A DNA stretch of 64,000 nt from an uncultured Roseobacter sp. (GTDB taxonomy: Bacteria; Pseudomonadota; Alphaproteobacteria; Rhodobacterales; Rhodobacteraceae), in contig NZ_CANMDB010000003.1 of assembly GCF_947496515.1 (NCBI RefSeq), forward strand, positions 1-64,000, read 5' to 3'. Below are positions 9,452 to 17,830 of this stretch, in pieces. Below the pieces are notes generated by a model that saw nothing but the letters and a program-made list of their open reading frames with translations, was not told the origin of the DNA and did no database searches. The translations under genes were made by a program, and so were the position numbers. Positions within the stretch are counted from its first letter, which is position 1. Each line of letters begins with the position of its first letter.

Positions 9452-10330
9452 TCAGGTACGCTCGACGGCTTCGTCGTCGCGTGCCATCCAGGCAAACTTG
9501 GTGCCCGCAAGCGCCTCCGCCACCTCGCCGTAGTTGATCAACACTGTGTCCAGCGGGAACGGGTTCATCTTGCGGTTCTGGATATGGACCTCGCCCGGCT
9601 CGATCCCCAGAAAGCTGCAGATCTGGCCATAGGCCTGCTCGGCGCCGCCGGCGTCGATATCGCGCTCGTACTCGATTTCCAGAAACGGCTGATCCGCCAG
9701 CAGGCTGCGCACCTGGTCATGGGCGGTCTCGACCTCCTGCAGGTATTCCACGATGGGTCGGCCCGGTGCGCCCCCGGTGGTAATCCCATCAATGTCGAGC
9801 GTGAATTCCTTCTTTTTCACGGTTTCACCAGCGCCCGCATGCCAGTTGCCCCGGCTCTTGCTGGCATAATGCGACACAACATGGCGCAGGGTGTTGCGCC
9901 GCGTCAGCAAGATGTAATGGGTCACGCCAATCCGCTGGCAGGCGCTCAGGAACTCCGCTGTGTTGGTACCGAAAACAGCTGGATACTGATCAGCCAGGAT
10001 CTTGAACTCGAACCCGTAGAACCGATCCCCCGAGATCGCGAATTGCGCCTTGGTCCAAGCCGCATAGTCGAACTTGCGAACGCTGTCGCCGTAGAGCTGC
10101 TTGGCCTTTCGGGGCAGTTTGCCATCCCAATAAACATCCGGATTCTGCCCCAGCAAATTTGCCAAAACCGTGCTGCCACAACGCCCCACATGCAGCATGA
10201 GCACAACGCCCGGGCGGTTGCGGGCCGCGGGCAGCCCGCGCAGCCGGTCGAACTGCCGTACCTGCCGCTTGAAAAACGGCAAGACACGGCGCGGCAGCAA
10301 ACCGCTTATTCTGGAGCGAAATTTAGGCAT
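9452..10330 (-). CDS. sulfotransferase family protein
   Basis: A 292-residue P-loop protein. The PAPS 5'-phosphosulfate loop is the segment LMLHVGRCGSTVLANLL near residue 45, with the Cys-Gly-Ser-Thr core seen in bacterial sulfotransferases. The later RRNTLRHVVSHYASK near residue 150 fits the 3'-phosphate-binding region. I chose ATG 10330, which has AAGGGA upstream and leaves a 58-base gap to the preceding gene. A longer form to 10462 would overlap that gene and adds only basic low-information residues. It probably sulfates a sugar in the polysaccharide, given its setting. It follows an ATP-binding protein gene on the same strand. Confidence 0.75.
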   Translation of the reverse strand: MPKFRSRISGLLPRRVLPFFKRQVRQFDRLRGLPAARNRPGVVLMLHVGRCGSTVLANLLGQNPDVYWDGKLPRKAKQLYGDSVRKFDYAAWTKAQFAISGDRFYGFEFKILADQYPAVFGTNTAEFLSACQRIGVTHYILLTRRNTLRHVVSHYASKSRGNWHAGAGETVKKKEFTLDIDGITTGGAPGRPIVEYLQEVETAHDQVRSLLADQPFLEIEYERDIDAGGAEQAYGQICSFLGIEPGEVHIQNRKMNPFPLDTVLINYGEVAEALAGTKFAWMARDDEAVERT

Positions 10331-10388
10331 GCGTGACGCGGTTCCCTTGTCCAACTCTCGTTCTACACCTGCCCGCGCGAACGGGATG

Positions 10389-11162
10389 TCACATCTGGGT
10401 GCGGAAATTCTCTTCGAACTCCAGAATCTTGCGGATATTATCCTGCGCGTCATCCTCCGCATAGAGGACGATCACAGGACAGTTAAACGTCTGAGCTTTC
10501 TGTGTGATGGTGTCAAAGAGCGCGTTGTCCTGATCGACCCGTGCACGCACGTCGGCATCCGTCGGTTTGCTTTGCAGCATGCCATCGCGGGCGCGTTTGG
10601 CCACGCGGGACTGATACCGGGACACGACGAATTCGGGATCGCGGGCGCGCAGGTGGATAAAGGCCCGCTGCTTCCAGAGTGCGGCACCTCCGTTTTCGGT
10701 CAGGCTCAGGACCTCGCGAGGGAAATTTTTGAACAGGCTTTCGTCCAGCACGAAACCGCGGGGAAAGTCGTTGCTCAGAATGGTCAGGCTTTCGCTGATG
10801 ACACGCGACATCTGGCGCGGGATCGTGATGCTTTTCCAGGCATCTGTCTGTTCTTGCTGAACATATTGGATCTTGCTGAAGTAGATATCGCGATGCAGCT
10901 GCTCCATGGCCGTCGAGGCGGTCGCAGAGGGGCCGGTCTGGCCGAGATCGAAGCGAAAGAACCAATGCGCCCGAAAAGGTTTGTAGAGCGCATTGTTCAA
11001 CGTGGTCTTGCCGATGCCCTGGGTCCCGATGAACTCCATCGTCCATCCGGCGGTTGTTTGCCGCGGCTCAGACATCAGGTCAGAAAGTGAGCGGCCGCGC
11101 TGGCGCATTTCAAAGCCAGTCGGTCTAAGGACCTTGTTGATAAATGTTGCCTTACCGTTCAA
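10389..11162 (-). CDS. P-loop protein of unknown function next to a sulfotransferase
   Basis: A 257-residue soluble protein. A clear Walker A, IGTQGIGKTT, lies near residues 45-54, and FVLDESL near 138 could serve as Walker B. Other features are an Arg-rich stretch (VSRYQSRVAKRARDG) and a C-terminal IVLYAEDD segment resembling nucleotide-kinase folds. I do not recognise a named family. It may be a kinase, or an enzyme of the sulfotransferase/P-loop superfamily acting on a sugar or nucleotide. It is transcribed ahead of the sulfotransferase at 9452-10330. ATG start at 11162. Confidence 0.7.
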   Translation of the reverse strand: MNGKATFINKVLRPTGFEMRQRGRSLSDLMSEPRQTTAGWTMEFIGTQGIGKTTLNNALYKPFRAHWFFRFDLGQTGPSATASTAMEQLHRDIYFSKIQYVQQEQTDAWKSITIPRQMSRVISESLTILSNDFPRGFVLDESLFKNFPREVLSLTENGGAALWKQRAFIHLRARDPEFVVSRYQSRVAKRARDGMLQSKPTDADVRARVDQDNALFDTITQKAQTFNCPVIVLYAEDDAQDNIRKILEFEENFRTQM

Positions 11163-11211
11163 TCTCTTACTGCCCGTATTTCTTAAAAACCTGCCGAAGA
11201 AGCGAGGTTTG

Positions 11212-11403
11212 ATGAATAGACCCTCTCAGTCATACGCATATCTCCTCCCGGTTACTACTGGCGGCCAGATTATTCCCGCGAAGGTTCCGGCAACAAGTGC
11301 TTTTCGCGGCAGCTGGGTGTCCGGTGCTGAAAACGCCGCCGCGAACACGCCTTACATCAACCCAAGCGTGTCGGATTGCCAGATCAAAGGGCGCGCTGCG
11401 TGA
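11212..11403 (+). CDS. possible small ORF coupled to the SGNH gene
   Basis: A 63-codon frame begins at ATG 11212 after a GAGG motif five bases upstream and ends in a TGA that overlaps the GTG start of the next gene (GTGA). The product has no recognised domain, no signal peptide and no membrane segment. The only support is the ribosome site and the four-base overlap, which can both be chance. Confidence 0.25.
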   Translation: MNRPSQSYAYLLPVTTGGQIIPAKVPATSAFRGSWVSGAENAAANTPYINPSVSDCQIKGRAA

Positions 11404-12149
11404 GACGGCGCACGATGCTGCTGGGTGCGGGCATGGCCCTGGGCACGGGTCTTGCCGGCATCGGGACGATGACATTTCGCTGGCATGCCAGCCCACGGCG
11501 CACACAAGGTCTGAGTGACGCGCATTTGCGCAATCTGCAGGCCCTTCCCGCCGGTACAGGGCCGCGGGTGCTCTTTGTGGGCAACTCCATGACGCTGCGC
11601 CATGATCTGCCAACAAAGGTCGCGGCTCTGGCCGCGGAAGCCGGTGTTTCCGTGCAGATCGCCCACGCCGCCGCCCGCGGCAGCCGACTGGTCGAGGCAT
11701 GGCAGATCGAAGGCTTGCGCGCGGCGCTGGCAACCGGCTGGGATGTATTGGTACTGCAGGATTTTTCCACCACCTGCCTGCGTGCGCCGGATCGCTGGGG
11801 ATCGGCCCACGCAATGCGCGAAATGGCACAGGCTGCGCAGGCACGTGCGGTGTTGCTCTATCCGACCTGGGCCTTTCCGCCGGGGCACAGGGTCTACCAG
11901 GAGGGTGCAGGGATTCTAACGCGCCCACCCGCGGATCCCGCGGATTTCGCCCGGTGTATCACCGCGCACTACGACAGCATCGCCCAAGCTGAGGGATGGA
12001 CCCGGGCGCCGGTTACCGAGGTCTTGCAACAGGACACCGCCCTCTGGCTGGAAGACGACCTGCACCATCCGAACCCGACCGGAACCGCGCGGATCGCCGG
12101 TGTGCTCTGGCGCAGTCTGCAGCAGCTGCTGGCGCAAAATTCCGCCTGA
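11400..12149 (+). CDS. SGNH-hydrolase-like protein with an N-terminal export signal
   Basis: A 249-residue protein. The N-terminus is basic then hydrophobic (RRRTMLLGAGMALGTG), fitting an export signal, perhaps Tat-like. The mature part has block I of SGNH/GDSL hydrolases, LFVGNSMTLRHDL, with the nucleophile Ser in GNS, and a C-terminal DDLHHPN that supplies the Asp-x-x-His of block V. These enzymes are esterases or acetyltransferases, often on cell-surface glycans. GTG 11400 is preferred because AAAGGG lies upstream; TTG 11376 and ATG 11415 are alternatives. It could remove or transfer O-acyl groups on the EPS, in balance with the acyltransferase genes. Confidence 0.75.
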   Translation: MRRRTMLLGAGMALGTGLAGIGTMTFRWHASPRRTQGLSDAHLRNLQALPAGTGPRVLFVGNSMTLRHDLPTKVAALAAEAGVSVQIAHAAARGSRLVEAWQIEGLRAALATGWDVLVLQDFSTTCLRAPDRWGSAHAMREMAQAAQARAVLLYPTWAFPPGHRVYQEGAGILTRPPADPADFARCITAHYDSIAQAEGWTRAPVTEVLQQDTALWLEDDLHHPNPTGTARIAGVLWRSLQQLLAQNSA

Positions 12150-12184
12150 ACGGTCTATTTGAGTAGTCAAAAGGATCATTCGGC

Positions 12185-12245
12185 GAGATATCACGCGTCA
12201 CGCAACGCGTTGAAATCTTATATCTCAAGCGGCGCTGCGTGACGC
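12185..12245. repeat. overlapping inverted repeats between convergent genes
   Basis: Two alternative hairpins overlap here. GAGATAT (12185-12191) pairs with ATATCTC (12220-12226) and encloses two ACGCGT copies. GCGTCACGCA (12195-12204) pairs exactly with TGCGTGACGC (12236-12245). They lie between the 3' ends of the SGNH and manC genes, so they may act as a terminator region, although there is no strong T run. Confidence 0.45.
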
Positions 12246-12277
12246 AGGTCTTTTGCAGGACGCTGTGGATCGAGGGA

Positions 12278-13705
12278 TCAATCCACAGCGTCGCGGGCGT
12301 AGACGTCCTCATAGCGAATGATGTCGTCTTCACCCAGGTAGGAGCCGGTCTGCACCTCGATCAGCACCATGGGCACCTTGCCGGGGTTTTCCATCCGGTG
12401 CACCGCCCCTAATGGGATATAGACCGACTGGTTTTCGGTCACGAGTTTGACGTCGTCATCCACGGTAACCTTGGCCGTACCCTGCACGACGATCCAATGC
12501 TCCGAGCGATGGTGATGGGATTGCAACGAAAGCGCGGCACCGGGATGCACCAAGATCCGCTTGACCTGAAACCGCTCTCCCACCACGAGGCTTTCGAACC
12601 ACCCCCAGGGGCGGTGATCCTTGGGGAACATGGTCGCCTGTGCGGCGCCTTTTTCCTTGAGTGCGGCGACAGCCTTTTTCACATCCTGCGCGCGCGACAT
12701 ATCGGCGACCAGAACCGCATCCGGCATGGCAACCGTGATGATGTTCTCCAGCCCGATTCCCACGACCTCCATGCCGTCGGTCTCGGAACGCAGAAGCGTA
12801 TTTTTGCAGTCGATCGCCGTGGCCCCTGCCCCGGCAGAAACACCGACCGCGTCCGGGCCAGTCTCGCGCCAGACCGCGTCCCAGCCGCCCAGATCCGACC
12901 AACCGGCCGAAAAGGGTACCACGCTGAGGTTGTCCGCTTTCTCCATCACCGCGTAGTCGATGGAGATGTCTTCGGCCTCTCCCCAGGCCTCCGGATCAAG
13001 CCGAAGAAACCCCAGATCAGCCCGCGCCTTGTCATAGCTGGCCCGGACAGGCGCCATCAGATCAGGCGCATGGGCCTCAAAGGCTGCCAGAATATCGCTG
13101 GCGCGGAACAGAAAGATGCCGCCATTCCAAAGATGCTGTCCGTCGGCGAGCATGGCCTCGGCCTTTTCCGCATCCGGTTTCTCGACAAAACGCTCCAGCC
13201 TGACGGGCGTCGTGCCGCTCGGCGCGCTGGCAAGTTTCAGGTAACCATACCCGGTTTCGGCCCGGTCCGGCGTGATCCCGAAGGTGACAAGCTGACCTGT
13301 CTCGGCCGCGGCGACGCCGGCCTGAACCGCAGCGCGAAAAGCCTCCGCATCCGGCACCACGTGATCAGACGGCGCCACCAGCATCAGACCGTCCGGATCC
13401 GATGCCGCGACATGACAGGCCGCGACCAGCACAGCCGGGGCCGTGTTGCGCCCCGCAGGCTCAATCAGAATGGCTCCCGGATCGATGCCCGCACCCTGCA
13501 ACTGCTCTGTCACGATGAAACGGAAATCAGAGCCCGTCACAACCAGCGGGGCGGCAAAATCGGGCCCCGACAGGCGGCAGGCAGAGGCCTGAAACAGCGT
13601 CTGCTCGCCTATCAAAGGGACGAATTGCTTTGGATATGACTTGCGGGAGAGCGGCCAGAGGCGGGTACCGGAGCCCCCACACAGCAGAACGGGCGTTATA
13701 GTCAC
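12278..13705 (-). CDS. manC: mannose-1-phosphate guanylyltransferase / mannose-6-phosphate isomerase
   Basis: A 475-residue bifunctional enzyme that makes GDP-mannose from mannose-1-phosphate and GTP and isomerises fructose-6-P/mannose-6-P. The N-terminal nucleotidyltransferase signature is PVLLCGGSGTRLWPLSRKSY, followed by FVEKPDAEKA. The C-terminal cupin isomerase domain (about residues 325-470) has RPWGWFESL, QSHHHRSEHW and NQSVYIPLGAVHRMENPG, carrying the metal ligands. Start set at GTG 13705, with GGAG eight bases upstream; longer frames to 13774 add non-homologous residues. No phosphomannomutase (manB) gene is seen in the window. It supplies GDP-mannose for the EPS and lies divergent to the oxidoreductase gene. 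Confidence 0.95.
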   Translation of the reverse strand: MTITPVLLCGGSGTRLWPLSRKSYPKQFVPLIGEQTLFQASACRLSGPDFAAPLVVTGSDFRFIVTEQLQGAGIDPGAILIEPAGRNTAPAVLVAACHVAASDPDGLMLVAPSDHVVPDAEAFRAAVQAGVAAAETGQLVTFGITPDRAETGYGYLKLASAPSGTTPVRLERFVEKPDAEKAEAMLADGQHLWNGGIFLFRASDILAAFEAHAPDLMAPVRASYDKARADLGFLRLDPEAWGEAEDISIDYAVMEKADNLSVVPFSAGWSDLGGWDAVWRETGPDAVGVSAGAGATAIDCKNTLLRSETDGMEVVGIGLENIITVAMPDAVLVADMSRAQDVKKAVAALKEKGAAQATMFPKDHRPWGWFESLVVGERFQVKRILVHPGAALSLQSHHHRSEHWIVVQGTAKVTVDDDVKLVTENQSVYIPLGAVHRMENPGKVPMVLIEVQTGSYLGEDDIIRYEDVYARDAVD

Positions 13706-14015
13706 TCTAGGGTCTCCATTGATCATTGTCGGACTGGTTTGCCGCATCGGTCGTCGGCACCGACGTTGTGTCACAGCTGCCTTTTTTTGGGCTTAACCCA
13801 CCTGCAATCAATTTTGTTTAAGGCCTTTTGACACCAAAATCCGCCGAAAAACAGATCGAATAGGGAAGAATACCACATGAATGTTCCGATGCACCGCCCA
13901 TTCCGGCCTGATGGCGGTTGCATGGTTACGGCGAATAAAGGATATGAAACGCAATATTCCACATGTCGTGCGACACTGTGCGATGTGAACCGATAGTGAT
14001 GTGCAGGGCAGTGAT
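13706..14015. promoter_or_regulatory. divergent intergenic region manC / oxidoreductase
   Basis: About 310 bases between divergent genes. TTGACA occurs near 13827 on the plus strand but has no good -10 at the right distance. No gene is supported. The region must hold promoters for both transcription units. Confidence 0.4.
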
Positions 14016-15107
14016 TTGACCAAGGTAAAAACCGCCGTCGTCGGCTTGGGCAAAATGGGGTTGAGCCATTTTTCCATGATTAACGCGCACCCGGATGTGG
14101 ATGCCGTCGCCTGTGATGGATCAGGCTTCATGGTGGACGTGCTGAGCCGGAATATCTCGACGCCGATCTACAAAGACTACACCGACATGCTCGCGCGCGA
14201 GCCACTCGATGCCGTCGTCATTGCCACCCCGTCGCGGATGCATGCCCCTATGGTGCAGGCCGCTCTCGAGAAAAACTGCCACGTATTCTGTGAAAAGCCG
14301 TTCTGTCTGGATTGGGCCGACAGTCTGCGGCTGAGTGAGCTGGCCACCAGCAAGGGGTTGGTGGCGCAGGTTGGCTATCACTATCGCTACGTTGGTGCAT
14401 TCCAGGAGATGAAACGGCTGATCGAGGCGGGGGCCATCGGGCGCATCACCCACGTTCTGGCCGAAGCTTACGGGCCCGTCGTCATGCGCCCCAAGCGAAC
14501 TACGTGGCGCACAGACAAGGCCGAGGGCGGCGGCTGTCTTTATGACTATGCAGCGCATCCGCTCAACCTGCTCAACTGGTTTTTCGGCAGCCCCGATCAG
14601 GTCATCGGATCGCATCTGGGGCAGATTTTTTCGGAAGGCACGGATGACGAGGTCTTTTCCACCCTGCGCTGGAACGATGGACCGACCGCACAGCTTTCCG
14701 TCAACTGGTCGGATGAGAGCCACCGCAAGATGTCGACCAAAATCAGCCTGATCGGCACCAATGGTCGAATTTATGCAGATCGTCAGGAATGTCAGCTTTA
14801 CTTGCGGAAACCTGTCGACAGCCTGCCCGATCACGGCGCTGGCTGGACCGTGAAATATACCACCGAACTGACCGACGACCGCTGGTTCTACCTGCGCGGC
14901 GAGGAATACTCGGGCCAGCTGGACGAGTTCATCAACGCCGTCAAGAACGGTGAAAAAGGGGCGCGTCAGAACAGCTTTGCTAGCGCCACCGAGACCGACC
15001 AGACCATGGCAATGATCATTGAGAATGCAGAAACCGGCCTGTCGGTGGGTGAAGCACGTGCCGCAGCACCGCAAGCCCGCAAAAAGCGCAGCTGGTTCGG
15101 ACGCTGA
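14016..15107 (+). CDS. Gfo/Idh/MocA-family NAD(P)-dependent oxidoreductase
   Basis: A 363-residue two-domain enzyme. The N-terminal Rossmann fold starts with VVGLGKMGLSH, and the family motif EKPF (CEKPFCLDW) lies near residue 95. The C-terminal alpha/beta domain has YDYAAHPLNLLNWF with the likely catalytic His. These enzymes oxidise or reduce sugars or sugar nucleotides. I prefer TTG 14016, seven bases after AGGG, giving LTKVKTAVVG; GTG 14001 is the alternative. It starts a three-gene unit with an unknown TIM-barrel-like protein and a WecG-type transferase, so a sugar-nucleotide modification for the EPS is likely. Confidence 0.88.
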   Translation: MTKVKTAVVGLGKMGLSHFSMINAHPDVDAVACDGSGFMVDVLSRNISTPIYKDYTDMLAREPLDAVVIATPSRMHAPMVQAALEKNCHVFCEKPFCLDWADSLRLSELATSKGLVAQVGYHYRYVGAFQEMKRLIEAGAIGRITHVLAEAYGPVVMRPKRTTWRTDKAEGGGCLYDYAAHPLNLLNWFFGSPDQVIGSHLGQIFSEGTDDEVFSTLRWNDGPTAQLSVNWSDESHRKMSTKISLIGTNGRIYADRQECQLYLRKPVDSLPDHGAGWTVKYTTELTDDRWFYLRGEEYSGQLDEFINAVKNGEKGARQNSFASATETDQTMAMIIENAETGLSVGEARAAAPQARKKRSWFGR

Positions 15108-15119
15108 GAGAGAGACCAG

Positions 15120-15989
15120 ATGGATAAGCTTCTTTTCGGCGACAACCAGTTTTTTGGCATCAACCATATGTCAGAAGAAAAAGCCCGTGCACAGGCGATG
15201 CGGTTTCAACACACCGATGCGATCATGGATGTGCTGGACGTGGCCTATGACGCTGGTATTCGCACGTTTATGTGTACCACGCACGACCGGATCGCCGAGA
15301 TCGCGAAACGGGTGAAGGCCGACCCTGCCCGCTATGACGGGTTCCAGTTCTATCCCTGCATGCCCTATGCCCATAAATACGCCAATGCGGTGACTGAACA
15401 CGGCATGGTGGGCGCGCTGCGTGAGTTCATGCCCAAGGACGGGCTTCTCGCGACGGCACTGACAGGCACCAAGGCGCTGGCCACCAAAGAAGTGGACGGG
15501 ATCGCCAAAGTCCTCATCGACATGGAAATGAAGATGTTCGAGGGGACCAAGGCGCCGGTGATTTTCATCCAGAACGTGTTCACGGATCTGCTGTTGGGCA
15601 TGGGGTTCACGCGCGCCTTTCGTATTTTCGATGAACATATCCGCGCAAACTACGATGCCGAACCCGCCTATATCACGATGAATATGCCCATGCTGCTCGA
15701 TGCGCTGGAGAATGAGGGCATAGAGCGCCCGATCATCTGTTCCAACATCAACAAGATCGGTTTTCGGATGTCCGGTGGTTTCGATGCCTATCTGGATGCG
15801 CTGAAATCCGGCCGCGTGCGGGCTGTCGCAATGTCGGTATACGCCAGCGGCGCGATCCCTGCGGATGAGGCGATCCACTGGATTTCTGAGTTGCCGGGCG
15901 TCGAATCGCTTGTCTTTGGCGCCTCCTCAGCGGGCAATATTCGCGGTACCAAGGCGCTGGTCGACCGATACATGGGGGCAGCGACGTGA
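15120..15989 (+). CDS. conserved protein of unknown function in the EPS unit
   Basis: A 289-residue soluble protein. It opens with LLFGDNQFFGINHMSEEKA, runs through a repeated beta-alpha pattern and ends in LVFGASSAGNIRGTK. The pattern recalls an eight-fold TIM barrel of the aldo/keto-reductase or related type, because TAGIRTF-like and VFGASS-like strands sit at expected places, but I see no clear NADPH motif or catalytic tetrad. Start ATG 15120 has AGAGAG upstream. Its stop overlaps the next gene's ATG (ATGA). Tight coupling between an oxidoreductase and a glycosyltransferase suggests a step on the same sugar. Confidence 0.75.
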   Translation: MDKLLFGDNQFFGINHMSEEKARAQAMRFQHTDAIMDVLDVAYDAGIRTFMCTTHDRIAEIAKRVKADPARYDGFQFYPCMPYAHKYANAVTEHGMVGALREFMPKDGLLATALTGTKALATKEVDGIAKVLIDMEMKMFEGTKAPVIFIQNVFTDLLLGMGFTRAFRIFDEHIRANYDAEPAYITMNMPMLLDALENEGIERPIICSNINKIGFRMSGGFDAYLDALKSGRVRAVAMSVYASGAIPADEAIHWISELPGVESLVFGASSAGNIRGTKALVDRYMGAAT

Positions 15990-16783
15990 TGGCGGAAGAT
16001 CACTCTGCGGATCACGTGCCAGGCCTGGGCGAGATGGAGAAAGTCCAGATGCTCAATGCCTATGTGCACGACATCGGCATGGATGATCTGGTGGAGAACT
16101 TCCGCGAAGGAGCGATGCTGACGCTGCATGTGGATATGATCATGAAGCTCCAGCAGGATCGCGACTTCTACAACATCATCGACCAGTTTGACGTGATCAC
16201 CTGTGACAGCCAGATCATGTATTTTGCGACCAAGTTTCTGGGCACACCTGTGCGCGAACGGGTGTCGGGGTCGGATTACTTTCCCAAGTTCTATACCCGC
16301 TATGCCAAGGACCCGCAGATGACCGTATTCCTCTGCGGCGGTAAACCGGGTGTGGCAGAGCTCGCCGCCCAGAACATCAATGCAAAGGTCGGCCGCGAGA
16401 TGGTGGTGGGGACCGACAGTCCGGATTTTGATTTCGACGGCAACCCAGAAGAGATCGAGCGCATGATCACCGCGATCAATGACAGCGGTGCCACCGTTTG
16501 CCTGGTCGGTCTTGCTGGCGGACGGCAGGAAAAGTTCATCATGACCCATCGCGACCGGATGCCCGGCGTGAAGCTGTGGCTGCCTCTGGGCGGGACGATT
16601 GACTACGAGTCCGGCACGTTCGAACGGCCCCCGGCCTGGATTACCGAAGGCGGTCTGGAGTGGCTCTACCGCTTGCTAAAAGAACCACGCGCACGCTTTC
16701 ACCGCTATGTGGTGCATGAACCACCTTTCCTCTGGGCAATCCTGAAGCAAAAGCTGGGTCTGTATCGCGACCCTTTTGCCTGA
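15986..16783 (+). CDS. WecG/TagA/CpsF-family glycosyltransferase
   Basis: A 265-residue GT26 enzyme. Family blocks seen are VITCDSQIMYFATKFLG (the donor-site region with its conserved Asp), ERVSGSDYFPKF, VFLCGGKPGVAE, VCLVGLAGGRQEKFI and the end LGGTIDYESGTFERPP with LEWLYRLLKEP. Members transfer N-acetylmannosaminuronate, N-acetylmannosamine or other sugars to lipid-linked intermediates on the cytosolic side. Translation is probably coupled to the preceding gene by ATGA. The gene ends 10 bases from a convergent PEP-CTERM gene. Confidence 0.9.
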   Translation: MMAEDHSADHVPGLGEMEKVQMLNAYVHDIGMDDLVENFREGAMLTLHVDMIMKLQQDRDFYNIIDQFDVITCDSQIMYFATKFLGTPVRERVSGSDYFPKFYTRYAKDPQMTVFLCGGKPGVAELAAQNINAKVGREMVVGTDSPDFDFDGNPEEIERMITAINDSGATVCLVGLAGGRQEKFIMTHRDRMPGVKLWLPLGGTIDYESGTFERPPAWITEGGLEWLYRLLKEPRARFHRYVVHEPPFLWAILKQKLGLYRDPFA

Positions 16784-16793
16784 TCGGAGCCGC

Positions 16794-17360
16794 TCAGGAT
16801 CGACGACAGCGCATACCGAGCAGGACAAGACCACTCAGCATTAGGCCAAGGGCACCCGGCACCGGAACGGGCGCAATCCCCATATTGCCGGGCACAGAGG
16901 CAAATGCGCGGTGGCCCGCATCATCCACAGCATTGTCGGAGTATTCATAGTCATAAGCGGCAAAGTCGCCGTTACGGGAAGATATTCGGATGATGTTGTA
17001 GTCGAAGGCGTCGCAGTAGTATCCATCGCAGACGTAGATGTCCCAACCGATGACTTTCTTTGAACCGTCCGTTGACAGGTTGATGCGGCGAATATCCGTT
17101 CCGATCACCTTGTTGATACCGTCAAAAGCCCGCACCTGACCGGTAAAGCTCTGATTGGTCATGTTCGCTTTGACCCGCTGATCAAGCACCACTGTCATGG
17201 AGACAGACATTGACGTGGAATAGGGCCGCCGCCCATCTTCATCGGAGTAGCTGTAAAGCCCGAACCGGTCAAAAGAGTTTCCTTCGTAGACCAGGGTCGC
17301 TGCAGATACTGCGATAGACCAACTGTGCATCAGACAAAATGCGTAAAATAGATACTTCAT
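16794..17360 (-). CDS. secreted protein with a VPLPA-like PEP-CTERM sorting tail
   Basis: A 188-residue exported protein. Residues 1-20 form a signal peptide ending near AVSAA. The C-terminus has the three parts of an exosortase tail: the motif APVPVPGALG, a hydrophobic span (LMLSGLVLLG) and the basic end MRCRRS. The middle is beta-rich and has no recognised domain. ATG 17360 is well supported by GGGAGG six bases upstream; a longer frame to 17405 is not. It is a predicted substrate of the exosortase at 5598-7208, cut in the periplasm near the proline motif and then released or attached to glycan. Confidence 0.85.
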   Translation of the reverse strand: MKYLFYAFCLMHSWSIAVSAATLVYEGNSFDRFGLYSYSDEDGRRPYSTSMSVSMTVVLDQRVKANMTNQSFTGQVRAFDGINKVIGTDIRRINLSTDGSKKVIGWDIYVCDGYYCDAFDYNIIRISSRNGDFAAYDYEYSDNAVDDAGHRAFASVPGNMGIAPVPVPGALGLMLSGLVLLGMRCRRS

Positions 17361-17830
17361 ATAAAACCTCCCAAAATGTAGAAAATCGCCGGCATGGTTA
17401 CCCAAAACACACGGCGACTATGGTCATAAGCCATTAGTTCTACATGTTAAGCGCCCATCACACGACAATATCTCGCATTTGCGCGGTGCTGGAGGCGTCG
17501 TTGTATTCCACAGCGGCGCGCAACGCTGATACGATATGACTTGAACACCCTTCGACCTTGTCAGGTTTCACCCCTGAAGAGCGTTATATCTGCTTGAAAC
17601 ATTGACACTCTTCCAAGGCAGATGCGCCGTGCCATCTACTAAATCTGATAAACCAACGCCGCGATACTTGTGGATCCTGACTCCACTGACGACGTGCGAG
17701 TTCGAGCTGTTAAATCGACCTAGGACAGGCACAGGTCCATAAACCAGAACACAAAGCTCTGCCTTAGGATCTGGTCGCCCGCTGCAAGGCAAGATGTCTC
17801 GTCCACGTCTACGCCGGGAAGGCAGTCAGT
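17361..17830. other. intergenic stretch between the PEP-CTERM gene and the tyrosine-kinase gene
   Basis: About 470 bases without a supportable gene. The part near 17361-17450 should hold the promoter of the PEP-CTERM gene. A 74-codon minus-strand frame at 17568-17792 starts only with TTG, lacks a ribosome site and matches no family I know. No clear terminator for the kinase operon was found. Confidence 0.45.

Noticed and set aside
12497-13639. 380-codon plus-strand open frame
   Set aside because: Antisense to manC, which is certain.
14121-15167. 348-codon minus-strand open frame
   Set aside because: Antisense to the Gfo/Idh/MocA oxidoreductase gene.
17568-17792. 74-codon minus-strand frame
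   Set aside because: TTG start only, no ribosome site and no known family.
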